This document shows, in pieces, positions 51,301 to 62,300 of a stretch of 64,000 nucleotides of DNA (position 1 is its first letter; each line of letters begins with the position of its first letter). Source of the stretch: Serripes groenlandicus (Eukaryota > Mollusca > Bivalvia > Cardiida > Cardiidae); the NCBI GenBank assembly GCA_031761405.1, contig JASEVX010000006.1:29102383-29166382 (forward strand). The letters are read 5' to 3'. A program made the position numbers and the translations under genes. The notes below the pieces were generated by a model. The model saw only the letters and a program-made list of their open reading frames with translations. It searched no databases and had not been told where the DNA came from.

Positions 51301-51746
51301 GGGGTTTGAGTTGGGGATTGAACCGCTCATGTCGGTCGTGACGAAGTGTCCACGTGCAAGGCACCTTTGTCAAGATGTACGACTTTTCTCCAAGATATTC
51401 TTGAAGCAGACAACAAGTTCTTTAACACAGCTGTTTGTTAGCTCTGACAACCGGCCACGTCATACAAATATTGACCGTCGGGCCATTGCGAGCGATTGTG
51501 ATCCAGATGTGTACGCCTCCACTCAGTCTAATCAGGATCTTCAATGTTCGTCATACAGTCGTTCCATTATAACGGAAGCCATATAATAAGTATGCAATTA
51601 TATTTTGCATAAAATTCAAACGTCCAGAGGTAGATTGTATTGTGACGGGGTCCAAAATAATTATTAACCATTTCTCTATTAAGATTACATCTTTCCCGAG
51701 TCTATAAAACGTTCTTAATACAGACGTCATTACATTACCAGTCCAT

Positions 51747-52270
51747 TTAACCCTTTCTTACATAAATAAATCTGAAGCAGATGTCTTTGAACACGTCTAC
51801 AAATGAGGGTTAAACTGAAATCGAATAAAAGTGTTCATAATATTGTAGGAAAAAGATAAAATACTAATCATTAGCAAATTCTCTTCCCCCAACAATTGTT
51901 TTAAGAAGTGTTATACTGCAAATGCATTATAATGCCTTTGTATAATGTTGGAAAGGGTTAAACAAAACAAATAATGCTAAACACCCACGAATTAGTCTAT
52001 TCATTCCCGATTACGAATCTATTTAAAATCTCTCTTGTTTTAACCCGTTCCCTCATACGACAATTCTGCAGCAGACGACTTTGAACGTATTTTGTCAAAA
52101 CATAGAATATCTCCATAATTGAATGGATAACATATGACAAAAAGTGGAAAACATTGTGGCAAAAGGAGAAATTGCACGTTTTGTGCAATTTCTTCTTTTG
52201 TCACTATGTTTTCAAAAAAGCCGTCTGCTGCAGAGGCGTCAGAAAGCGTCTATATGAGGGAAAGCGTTAA
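51747..52270. mobile_element. Two MITEs in tandem with a duplicated 80-bp spacer
   Basis: A diverged copy (51747-51961, TTAACCCTTTCTTACATAAA to TTGGAAAGGGTTAA) is followed by spacer 51962-52039. Then comes a full-length copy (52040-52270, TTAACCCGTTCCCTCATACG to TATGAGGGAAAGCGTTAA). The spacer is repeated after it at 52271-52352 (CTAAACACCCACGAATTA, GATTACGAATCTATTT). Confidence 0.75.
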
Positions 52271-52352
52271 ACAAAACAAAAACTGCTAAACACCCACGAA
52301 TTATTCTATTCATTTCCGATTACGAATCTATTTCAAATCTCTCTTGTTTTAA

Positions 52353-53160
52353 TCTCTACCACACATACGTATGCAATTATCACATTACATACCCTACGTT
52401 CAGTGATAGTTTATGGTAGCAACCGGTAGCCAATCCACCAATCAAAAGACAGCTTTTTCACCTCTGGTACGAATCGTTACAAACCGTGAGATATCGAACT
52501 GTTTCACTGAACGCGAATGCTGGTGCCTGATGTGTATGCGTCACAATCTCAGATCTACATATCTATCAGATATTGATCGATATGTAATCGATACATATTT
52601 AATCTATAAAACAATTGTTAATAGATCAAAATGATAATGAGGTGCGTGTTTAAACTCCACATTTGGAATATAACAGAATGTACGACCTAATTCGCGACGG
52701 TAATAGATTCTTTAAATTATTTTGGGAAAAGAGGTTATTATAAGCAACTTTTCCTTTTTCAGCCAATGTTACAAGCTAAACATGTTTCATGTGATAACGA
52801 TTAAGATATAAAAACAATTTCTAACCCTTGACCATATTGAATGGCACATTCTGACGCATTTGCAGTTTAAGATCTTTAGAAATGAGCAATTTCTCAATAC
52901 TAACGTATTAGGGTATTTTCCTTAGTTTTCTTATGTGTATATTTTCAAAGTCATCTGCTTTTGATGTCGTCTAATTGTAATTACGTAGGTTAAAGAATGG
53001 CGAATCAACTAAGGTTGTATCATTTTGAATGAATGACACAACGGTATGCCACGGCCGATATATAACCAATACAGCTTTTGCATTCCATGTATCTGTTACA
53101 AACGCGGACTAAATCGGTTTATAAGGACTGTTTTAGGAGAATCAGGTCAGTATGAACAAT
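52353..53160. other. Non-coding interval
   Basis: AT-rich. A possible MITE relic lies at 52820-53000 (TGACGCATTTGCAG, ATGAGCAATTTCTC). No exons or clear repeats were otherwise recognised. Confidence 0.4.
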
Positions 53161-53370
53161 CTCTTTAACTATTTCAGCGCCAATGGCAATATGGAGGTAA
53201 TGCAAACAATACAGATTCATGTGAGTTGGATCGTAACGAGCCGTCTCACCTGAAATCAGCATTGTTTGTATTTGAGTTATCAAACTATTCAATAAACTCT
53301 GATTACATGAGAAATGGAGACGCCCAATTTTGAGGCGTCAGAAAGCGTCTATATTTTGGAAAGGGTTAAC
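53161..53370. mobile_element. Hybrid MITE (left end of one family, right end of another)
   Basis: The left end TTAACTATTTCAGCGCC and the body (CGTAACGAGCCGTCTCACCT, GAAATCAGCATTGTTTG) match the element at 58417-58629. The right end (GAGGCGTCAGAAAGCGTCTA, GGAAAGGGTTAAC) belongs to the CCCTTTCC family. Confidence 0.65.
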
Positions 53371-53411
53371 ACTATTATAATTGTAAAAACACGTGTCTGT
53401 GCATCCACTTA

Positions 53412-53605
53412 TTAACTCTTTCCCTCCTACGTCAATTCTGCAGATGACTTTAAACATATTTTGTCACAAAGTGGAAAGTCTCTATAATTGAATGGATAAC
53501 CTATGACTTAAAGTGGAAAACATTGTGGCAAAAGGAGAAATTGCTCGTTTTGAGCAATTTCTTCTTTTGTCACTATGTTTTCAAAAAGCCGTCTGCTGCA
53601 GTTAA
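53412..53605. mobile_element. TTAA MITE, right end truncated
   Basis: TTAACTCTTTCCCTCCTACG, full central hairpin (GAGAAATTGCTCGTTTTGAG), then stops at GTCTGCTGCAGTTAA without the terminal 40 bp. Confidence 0.65.
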
Positions 53606-54139
53606 ATGTTGGTATATCTCGTTTAAAACATGCTTCACACACTTTCCTTTGAGCTTGAAAGTTCTTATTTCGTCTGTCATATATATATATATAAGTTGTT
53701 GTTATTTAATAATACGAATTAATTGTTAAAAACACACATTTACACAAAGAACTGTCGTAAAGTTTGATCGGGAACGAACTACACATTCAATGTCATGCCA
53801 GAATCCATTTTTATTTTAGAAGATTGACACAATATTGTCTGTCAAAATCATTTGCAAATCCTGATGAAGTGCCGAAATATTGAATAAAAAAGTGTTTTTC
53901 ATTGATTATGGAAACCCTTTATAAATTAAAGAACTGTTATTGAATAAATTTGAAAACTATGAGCAATTGCTCATTATGAGCCATTTATCCATTTAACTCA
54001 ACGCTTTCAAAGCTCGTCTGCTGCAGAGGCGTCAGAAGGCGTCCATATGTGAAAAAAGGGTTAATGACACACGGAATCGTTCTTTCGATTAGATTACAGT
54101 CTAAATTGTTCCAAATGTGAAGTAAAGTTATAAGTATAT

Positions 54140-54395
54140 GAGCCGAATCAACATTATGGCTTCTGCGAAATGTATCGACCCAGATCAGCCTGCGCAATCC
54201 GCGCAGACTGACCGGGCAAAGAAACATTCCGTCTCAGGGGGATAGAGGTATAGAGTAATGATTCCTGAAACAGAAAATCCACAGGAGGCGAAAAGTGTCT
54301 GTCCGGATTAGCCTTTCGCGGAATGCTTAGACTGATCCGGGTCGATACTTTACGCAGAGTCCACACTGTTGGTTTTCTCGCGGTAAGGCTCATAT
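54140..54395 (-). mobile_element. GAGCCGT MITE
   Basis: ATGAGCCGAATCAACATTAT to TTGGTTTTCTCGCGGTAAGG, with ATGATTCCTGAAACAGAAAA, ACAGGAGGCGAAAAGTGTCT and GATACTTTACGCAGAGTCCA. About 256 bp. A MITE relic of the TTAA family ends just before it (about 53985-54064). Confidence 0.7.
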
Positions 54396-54564
54396 TGCTC
54401 TATACAGGGCAGCATTACATCCGGGTCAACATTGGGCACAGGCAAAGTGGTGCAACTGTTTAGTAGATGTGTCGCCCTGTAGAGTTTAATTTGTTTTATG
54501 CTAGAAATACATTCCGGGCCGATCAACCTCCTGACATCGATTTCTACATCGCAGTAGAAATGCT

Positions 54565-55052
54565 GATATGAGCCGTTCCACGAGAAAACCAACATTATGA
54601 ACCAGATCAGCCTGCGCAGTCTGTGCTAGGTTAATCCGGGCCGACACATTCCGTCTCGGGGGAGAGAGGTATAGAGTAATGATTCCTGAAACAGAAAATC
54701 CACAGGTGAAAAGTGTCTGTCCGGGTTAGCCTGCGCGGCATGCTTAGGCTGATCCGGGTCGATATTTTACGCAGAGACCACACTGTTGGTTTTCTCGTGA
54801 GGCTGCGGCGATAGACATCTGCGTAATGTATCGACCAGATCAGCCTGCGCTGTCCGCGCAGACTGATCCGGCCGACACATTCCGTCTTAGGGGGATAGAT
54901 CTTTAGAGTAGTGATTCCTGAAACAGAAAATCCACAGGATACGAACAGTGTCGGTCCAGGTAAGCCTGCGCGGCATGCTTAGGCTGATCCGGGTCGATAT
55001 TTTACGCAGAGTCCACAATGTTGGTTTTCTCGTGGAACGGCTCATTTGACTA
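54565..55052 (-). mobile_element. GAGCCGT MITE dimer
   Basis: Two copies fused near 54800 through CTCGTGAGGCTGCGGC. The outer ends are ATGAGCCGTTCCACGAGAAA and TTTCTCGTGGAACGGCTCAT, a 20-bp inverted pair. Upstream flank 54520-54564 (CATCGATTTCTACATCGCAG) recurs at 61803. Confidence 0.75.
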
Positions 55053-55186
55053 TATATGTATAATTTCTGATAACTTATTTATCAGACGTGCACAACAAGA
55101 CAATCAGTGTTCCTCTGAAGAGGTTGATGCTCTACAAAGGTACCGTTATGAGATATTATTTTAACCCAACAGACACCATCTCGTTG

Positions 55187-55918
55187 GCGCAGTGGTAGAG
55201 CTTACGCCTCGGTGGTGTAGTGGTAGAGCTTACGCCTCGGCTGCGGGAGATCGCGGGTTCGATATCCGGCCAAATCATACCAAATACTTTAAACATGGTA
55301 ATAATAGATTTCCCTCCTTGGCGCTCAAGTTTGCTGGGTTAGCATTACGACTGACTCTGTGGTTTCAGAATAAACGAACCAGTAGTACCGGTAACTTACC
55401 CAGGAAACGCCGTGATATAACTGAACCAGTAGTACTGGTAACTTACCCAGGAAACGCCGTGATGTAACTGAACCAGTAGTACTGGTAACTTACCCAGGAA
55501 ACGCCATGATATAATTGAACCAGTAGTACTGGTAACTTACCCAGGAAACGCCGTGATATAACTGAACCAGTAGTACTGGTAACTTACCCAGGAAACGCCG
55601 TGATATAACTGAACCAGTAGTACTGGTAACTTACCCAGGAAACGCCGTGATATAACTGAACCAGTAGTACTGGTAACTTACCCAGGAAACGCCGTGATAT
55701 AACTGAACCAGTAGTACTGGTAACTTACCTAGGAAACGCCGTGATATAACTGAACCAGTAGTACCGGTAACTTACCCAGGAAACTCCTTGATATAACTGA
55801 ACCAGTAGTACCGGTAATTTACCCAGGAAATTCCTTGATATAACTGAACCAGTAGTACCGGTAACTTATCCAGGAAACTCCGTGATATAATGAAACAAGT
55901 GTTCAAGGCGACGTTAAA
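55187..55918 (+). mobile_element. SINE with body segment amplified (47 bp x ~11)
   Basis: The tRNA-like head (GCGCAGTGGTAGAGCTTACG, partly duplicated; B box GCGGGTTCGATATCC) is followed by the normal middle. From 55376 to about 55893 a 47-bp unit repeats (GAACCAGTAGTACTGGTAAC, TTACCCAGGAAACGCCGTGA). The tail TTCAAGGCGACGTTAAACAC completes the SINE. Confidence 0.8.
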
Positions 55919-56203
55919 CACCACGCACAAAAAAACAGAAGAATCGTCACCAGGACAAAATGGCAATACTATATTCGAAAACAAAGACAGTTCTTCAGTT
56001 ATATCATGGCGTTTCCTTGGTTACTTATCAGTACTACCATGTACAATATCCAGACACCATTTCATCTGAAGAGGATGAAAAGACTTATCATTAGCATTCT
56101 ATTATTTATACGTAATGCTGTCAAATGTCGTTGTTATCATGGAAGGAAATATCTAAATTATTGTAGATATCAAAGAGAATAGATCGATTCATTATTCTCG
56201 ACC
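55919..56203 (+). other. 5' flank of the arrestin-domain gene
   Basis: No canonical TATA box was seen. It includes a short stretch in reverse-SINE orientation (TTATATCATGGCGTTTCCTT, 56000-56018). The in-frame TAG at 56180-56182 limits how far upstream translation could begin. Confidence 0.35.
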
Positions 56204-56324
56204 ATGAATCCATTGGAGCGACTGGAGATACACCTTGAAGATAGCCGCGAAGGAACGTATCTAACGGGACAAAAGGTACCGGGAAAACTAGTCATGACAC
56301 TGAGACGGAGTCTGAAGATTCAGG
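56204..56324 (+). CDS. Alpha-arrestin exon 1
   Basis: Encodes MNPLERLEIHLEDSREGTYL and continues to SLKIQ, 40 codons plus one base, before GTAAAT. It lacks the longer N-terminus of some family members. Confidence 0.8.
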
Positions 56325-59300
56325 GTAAATATAAGAACGTGACTACTTCACACGAAAACCCACTGTGGCGACATAACGAGTAGGGAAGATACAGATCAGC
56401 CACCTGATCTCCCGTGTTAGCCATCACTCCATATATTCATGGAGAACGGCTATAACTAAAAGGCGATCAATGTGTTGAAGTTTAGTGTGCATATAAGCAG
56501 GAGTCTAAGAAATCAATCGTTATGCATTTGCGAACAGTGTAGAACCAGGTCAGCCAGCACACCCACACAGTCTGATCCGGTTCTGTAATGTTCGACAACT
56601 AGTCATCGCAGGTTTTAAGATACTTCTGTCCAGCAGTATCTATTTAGATAAAAGTATGAATACGCAGGCAGAGGTCGTTTTCCACCCATCACCTTTTTAT
56701 ATTAAACTTAATTTTCGCAGACCACCTTTCATTTGTAGATCTTATTATCATTGATTGAAAATACTTCGATGATCGAATTTCGTGTGACGTGGACAGAGTG
56801 AGACACGTCTCTTTTTTTGGAAATTGACGGATCGGTCATAGAACAACAACATATATAGTGTATGTAATGTCAGTGTGTTTGTTGGACATAACACTTGCAA
56901 GATTCATAAGCTTTGTTTTGATGCCATGGGGATGCGGGTTCGATCCCGCTCGAGACAGTCATATTGTTACGACATAGGGGCAAAAGGCAACTGTTCTAGC
57001 GTATTATTGGATCGTCCCTCAGGGTTGACGTATAAGTTTATATCGCACGGATTCCATTTTGTTAACACTATAGTGTGATTAATTTGAGCTGTGGATGGCA
57101 TGTGATATATTTTGTTAGTGGATTATATATGCATAATGATGTGCATATTTTCAAATGTGTATGTAAACTCGTTTTCTTTTATTTGAATGCGCAAGCGACC
57201 CATATAATTATTTGTAAATTATACATAGCGTTTCTTTACAAGGTATAGAGATCAAGGTCAGAGGTCGAGGTCACGCCCAGTGGAATGAGGGTGAAGGTGA
57301 AATAGAACAACTTTTATTTGAGACAGAAGATTATATCAAACAGTCTATAATAGTTTTGGGCAAAGGTAAACACATTTTTGTATCATGTTGGTCTGAATTT
57401 AATGCTCATTTTTGCAAGATATTTAAGTTTGACGTTTTCTGTGTTTAAGTGGTTAAATCGCCCGCCGGGACCAAAGATATTTAGGTTTGGCCCTTTTCGT
57501 GTTTAAGTGGTTAAATCGCCCGGGAGAGACCAAAGATATTTAGGTTTGACCATTTCCGTGTTTAAGTGGTTAAATCGCCCGGGAGAGACCAGAGATATTT
57601 AGGTTTGACCTTGGCCGTGTTTAAGTTGTTAAATCGCCCGCCGGGAGAGACCAAAGATATTTAGGTTTGACATTTTCCGTGTTTAAGTGGTTAAATCGCC
57701 CGCCGGGAGAGACCAGAGATATTTAGGTTTGACTTTTGCCGTGTTTAAGTGGTTAAATCGTCCACCGGGAGAGACCGAAGATATTTAGGTTTGATCTTTT
57801 CCGTGTTTAAGTGGTTAAATCGTCCAACGGGAGAGACCAAAGATATTTAGGTTTGACCTTTTCCGTGTTTAAGTGGTTAAATCGCCCGACGGGAGAGACC
57901 AAGATATTTAGGTTTGATCTTTTCCGTGTTTAAGTGGTTAAATCGTCCGACGGGAGAGACCAAAGATATTTAGGTTTGATCTTTTCCGTGTTTAAGTGGT
58001 TAAATCGTCCGACGGGAGAGACCGAAGATATTTAGGTTTGATCTTTTCCGTGTTTAAGTGGTTAAACCGTCCGCCGGGAGAGACCGAAGATATTTAGGTT
58101 TGATCTTTTCCGTGTTTAAGTGGTTAAATCGTCCGACGGGAGAGACCAAAGATATTTAGGTTTGATCTTTTCCGTGTTTAAGTTTAAATTTCAGCACCAG
58201 ACAAAAACTCCCATCTGCACATAGAGTTTTTGGACAGTGGTCAAAATACCTTCCATTTTAACTTCACTATCCCAGACAATATACCGTCTTCATTTGAAGG
58301 TAGGTAGATATTCACCTACATTTGATTATTTTGTTTTTAAATCTTTCAAACATGCAAACACATAACACATTGACAAGCATTTGCAGGGGACGATTTTATC
58401 ACTATTTGGAAAAGGGTTAACTCTTTCAGCGCCAAAGGCAATATTGCGGTTTTTGCAAACAATGCTGATTCAGGTGAGTCAGCTGGTAACGAGCTGTCTC
58501 ACCTGAAATCAGCATTCTTTGCCGTTTAGTTATCAAAATATTCAAAACTGTTATTACATGAGAAATGGGGACGCCCTATTTTGAGCATGGAAGAGTCTAC
58601 TTTAAACAATTCGGCGCTGAAAGAGTTAACAACGCGCCATCTCCGCCAGCCAAGTTTTCTTCGTACATTATCACTCCTATGAGTAAGCATATTAATGTAA
58701 AGTATAAGCCTTTGATGGGAAGATGACGTCTCGTATAACAGGATAAATGTTTAAGGTTGTAAAATTAATATCAGTCAATAAGCCCTATGTAATTAGTCAA
58801 CAAAGCACTATATTGTAGATCAAAACCAACTGCCGCTGTCTTCATTGTAGTCGTCAAACACTCCTAGATATGTCATGTATAAATCTTTATATTTATTTGG
58901 GTTATATATTCACATGACATACAAGTCCTACTGCCCTTGGTCTGAACGCTTATCGGTACATTTACTCGAACTCATACAAGTATTGGCTCATCTTCCCTGG
59001 ACCAGGCATAAAATAAGAGTTGTTGTATAGGCTCTTAAAAAGCAAACCGTTAAGTTTCCCAGCGCAATACTGTTATTAAACCTTTCCAACATACCGAGGG
59101 CTTGGCGTGAAACGGTTGTAACTAAAATTGGTATTTTTTTACCAAGGTTAAATCCCTCTCCATAAAGTCTTTATACGCGTTAAATCATTTTTCTTGGTAA
59201 ACAATGGAAATGTAGGTGCCATTGCTCGTTTTGAGCAATGGCACCTAAATTTGCATTGTTTACAAAAGGGTAAAAATTGCCCCTAATCCAGGGTTTTCAA

Positions 59301-62300
59301 AATAGGTTTTGAAACAACTGTTTCACGCTAAGCCATCGATACATAACATCTGCAGAGGACGACGACTTTGAAAGCATTTATGAACACATGTAGTCAATCT
59401 CTATCATCTTTGGACACATGTAGTCAATCTATATCATCTGTGGACACATGTAGTCAATCTCTATCATCTGTGGACACATGTAGTCAATCTCTATCATCTG
59501 TGGACACATGTAGTCAATCTATATCATCTGTGGACACATGTAGTCAATCTATATCATATGTGGACACATGTAGTCAATCTCTATCATCTGTGGACACATG
59601 TAGTCAATCTCTATCATCTGTGGACACATGTAGTCAATCTCTATCATCTGTGGACACATGTAGTCAATCTCTATCAAATTAAATCATATTTGCCAAATAT
59701 AGTTGAAAACATTAGGACTTATTTATTTTATATCGATTGCGAAACAAGCTTTTAGCTTATATTAATCACGCTCGACGGCTGCTTCTTGGAGTATCACGGG
59801 ATTCGAACCTGTGACCTTTAGTACGAGAGGCCGACGCTGTACCTCTGCACCTCTGTTTTCCACTCATGATGAGTAATTTCTCCTTTTGGCACGACGTTTT
59901 CAGAACTCGTCTGTGGTTAAATCGTCCGCCGGGAGAGACCAAAACTATTTAGGTTTGACCTTTTCCGTGTTTAAGTGGTTAAATCGTCCGCCGGGAGTGA
60001 CCAAAGATATTTTAATAGGTTTGACATTTTCCGTGTTTAAGTGGTTAAATCACCTGACGGGAGAGACCAAAGATATTTAGGTTTGACCTATTCCGTGTCT
60101 AAGTGGTTAAATCGTCCGACGGGAGAGACCGAAGATATTTAGGTTTGATCTTTTCCGTGTTTAAGTGGTTAAATCGTCCGACGGGAGAGACCAAAGATAT
60201 TTAGGTTTGATCTTTTCCGTGTTTAAGTGGTTAAATCGTCCGACGGGAGAGACCGAAGATATTTAGGTTTGATCTTTTCCGTGTTTAAGTGGTTAAATCG
60301 TCCGACGGGAGAGACCAAAGACATTTAGGTTTGACCTTTTCCGTGTTTAAGTGGTTAAACCGTCCGCCGGGAGAGGCCAAAGATATTTAGGTTTGATCTG
60401 TTCCGTGTTTAAGTGGTTAAATCGTCCGACGGGAGAGACCAAAGATATTTAGGTTTGACCTTTTCCGTGTTTAAGTGGTTAAACCGTCCGCCGGGAGAGA
60501 CCGAAGATATTTAGGTTTGATATTTTCCGTGTTTAAGTGGTTAAATCGTCCGACGGAGAGACCAAAGATATTTAGGTTTGATCTTTTCCGTGTTTAAGTG
60601 GTTAAATCGTCCGACGGGAGAGAACAAAGATATTTAGGTTTGACCTTTTCGGTGTTTAAGTGGTTAAACCGTCCGCCGGGAGAGACCGAAGATATTTAGG
60701 TTTGATCTTTTCCGTGTTTAAGTGGTTAAATCGTCCGACATGAGAGACCAAAGATATTTAGGTTTGATCTTTTCCGTGTTTTAGTGGTTAAATCGTCCGA
60801 CGGGAGAGACCAAAGATATTTAGGTTTGAACTTTTCCGTGTTTAAATGGTTAAACCGTCCGCCGGGAGAGACCAAAAATATTTAGGTTTGATCTTTTCCG
60901 TGTTTAAGTGGTTAAATCGTCCGCCGGGAGAGACCGAAGATATTTAGGTTTGACCTTTTCCGTGTTTAAGTGGTTAAACCGTCCGCCGGGAGAGACCAAA
61001 GATATTTAGGTTTGATCTTTTCCGTGTTTAAGTGGTTAAATGGAGAGACCGAAGATATTTAGGTTTGACCTTTTCCGTGTTTAAGTGGTTAAACCGTCCG
61101 CCGGGAGAGACCGAAGATATTTAGGTTTGACCTTTTCCGTGTTTAAGTGGTTAAACCGTCCGCCGGGAGAGACCAGAGATATTTAGGTTTGACATTTTCC
61201 GTGTTTAAGTGGTTAAACCGTCCACCGGGAGAGACCAGAGATATTTAGGTTTGATCTTTTCCGTGTTTAAGTGGTTAAACCGTCCGCCGGAGAGACCAGA
61301 GATATTTAGGTTTGACCTTTTCCGTGTTTAAGTGGTTAAACCGTCCGCCGGGAGAGACCAGAGATATTTAGGTTTGACCTTTTCCGTGTTTAAGTGGTTA
61401 ACCCGTCCGCCGGGAGAGACCAGAGATATTTAGGTTTGACCTTTTCCGTGTTTAAGTGGTTAAACCGTCCGCCGGGAGAGACCGAAGATATTTAGGTTTG
61501 ACCTTTTCCGTGTTTAAGTGGTTAAATCGTCCGACGGGAGAGACCAAAGATATTTAGGTTTGATCTTTTCCGTGTTTAAGTGGTTAAATCGTCCGCCGGG
61601 AGAAACCGAAGATATTTAGGTTTGACCTTTTCCGTGTTTAAGTGGTTAAATCGTCCGACGGGAGAGACCAAAGATATTTAGGTTTGATCTTTTCCGTGTT
61701 TAAGTGGTTAAATCGTCCGACGGGAGAGACCAGAGATCGATCCTCGGTCGGGTTATACTACATAAGACTTTAAAATGATAAAATAGTTTTAATATTTCTT
61801 TATCAACCTCCTTACATCGATTTTTACATTGCAGTAAAACTGCTGATATAAGCCGTTCCACACGAGAAAACCATCATTTTGGACTCTTCGCAATGTATCG
61901 ATCCGGATCAGCCTGCGCAATCCACGCAGACTCACCCGGACCGAAAAATGCCGTATTAGGGAGATATAGGTAAAGAGTTATGATTCATGAAACCGAAAAT
62001 CCACAGGAAACGAAAAGTGGCTGTCGGGGTTAGCCTGCGCGGCATGTTTAAGCTGATCCAAGTCAATACTTTAAGCAGATCCCACAATGTTGAATTTTCT
62101 CGTGGAACAGCTCATATATAGAATTCGGCTCCTATTGAAACCTAATGACCAAAGAGAAAGCATATTTTATCTGTTTCCTGTCTCAAAGTCCATCAGCAGA
62201 TATTTCTAAATTATATGATGAAGAATCCGCCTTGACCGAGTGGTTTAGCGTCGGAGACTTGGAACCGGGCGTCTCGGGATCGAGTGGTTTAGCGTCGGAG

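Noticed and set aside
51203..51586. 127-residue open frame
   Set aside because: Its first third is the SINE head read in the antisense direction; the rest matches no domain and has no splice context.
55192..55467. 91-residue open frame
   Set aside because: Lies wholly within the SINE head and its expanded body repeat.
59368..59682. 104-residue protein with VDTCSQSLSS repeats
   Set aside because: A 30-bp tandem repeat is open by arithmetic; it lies in an arrestin intron without supporting splice sites.
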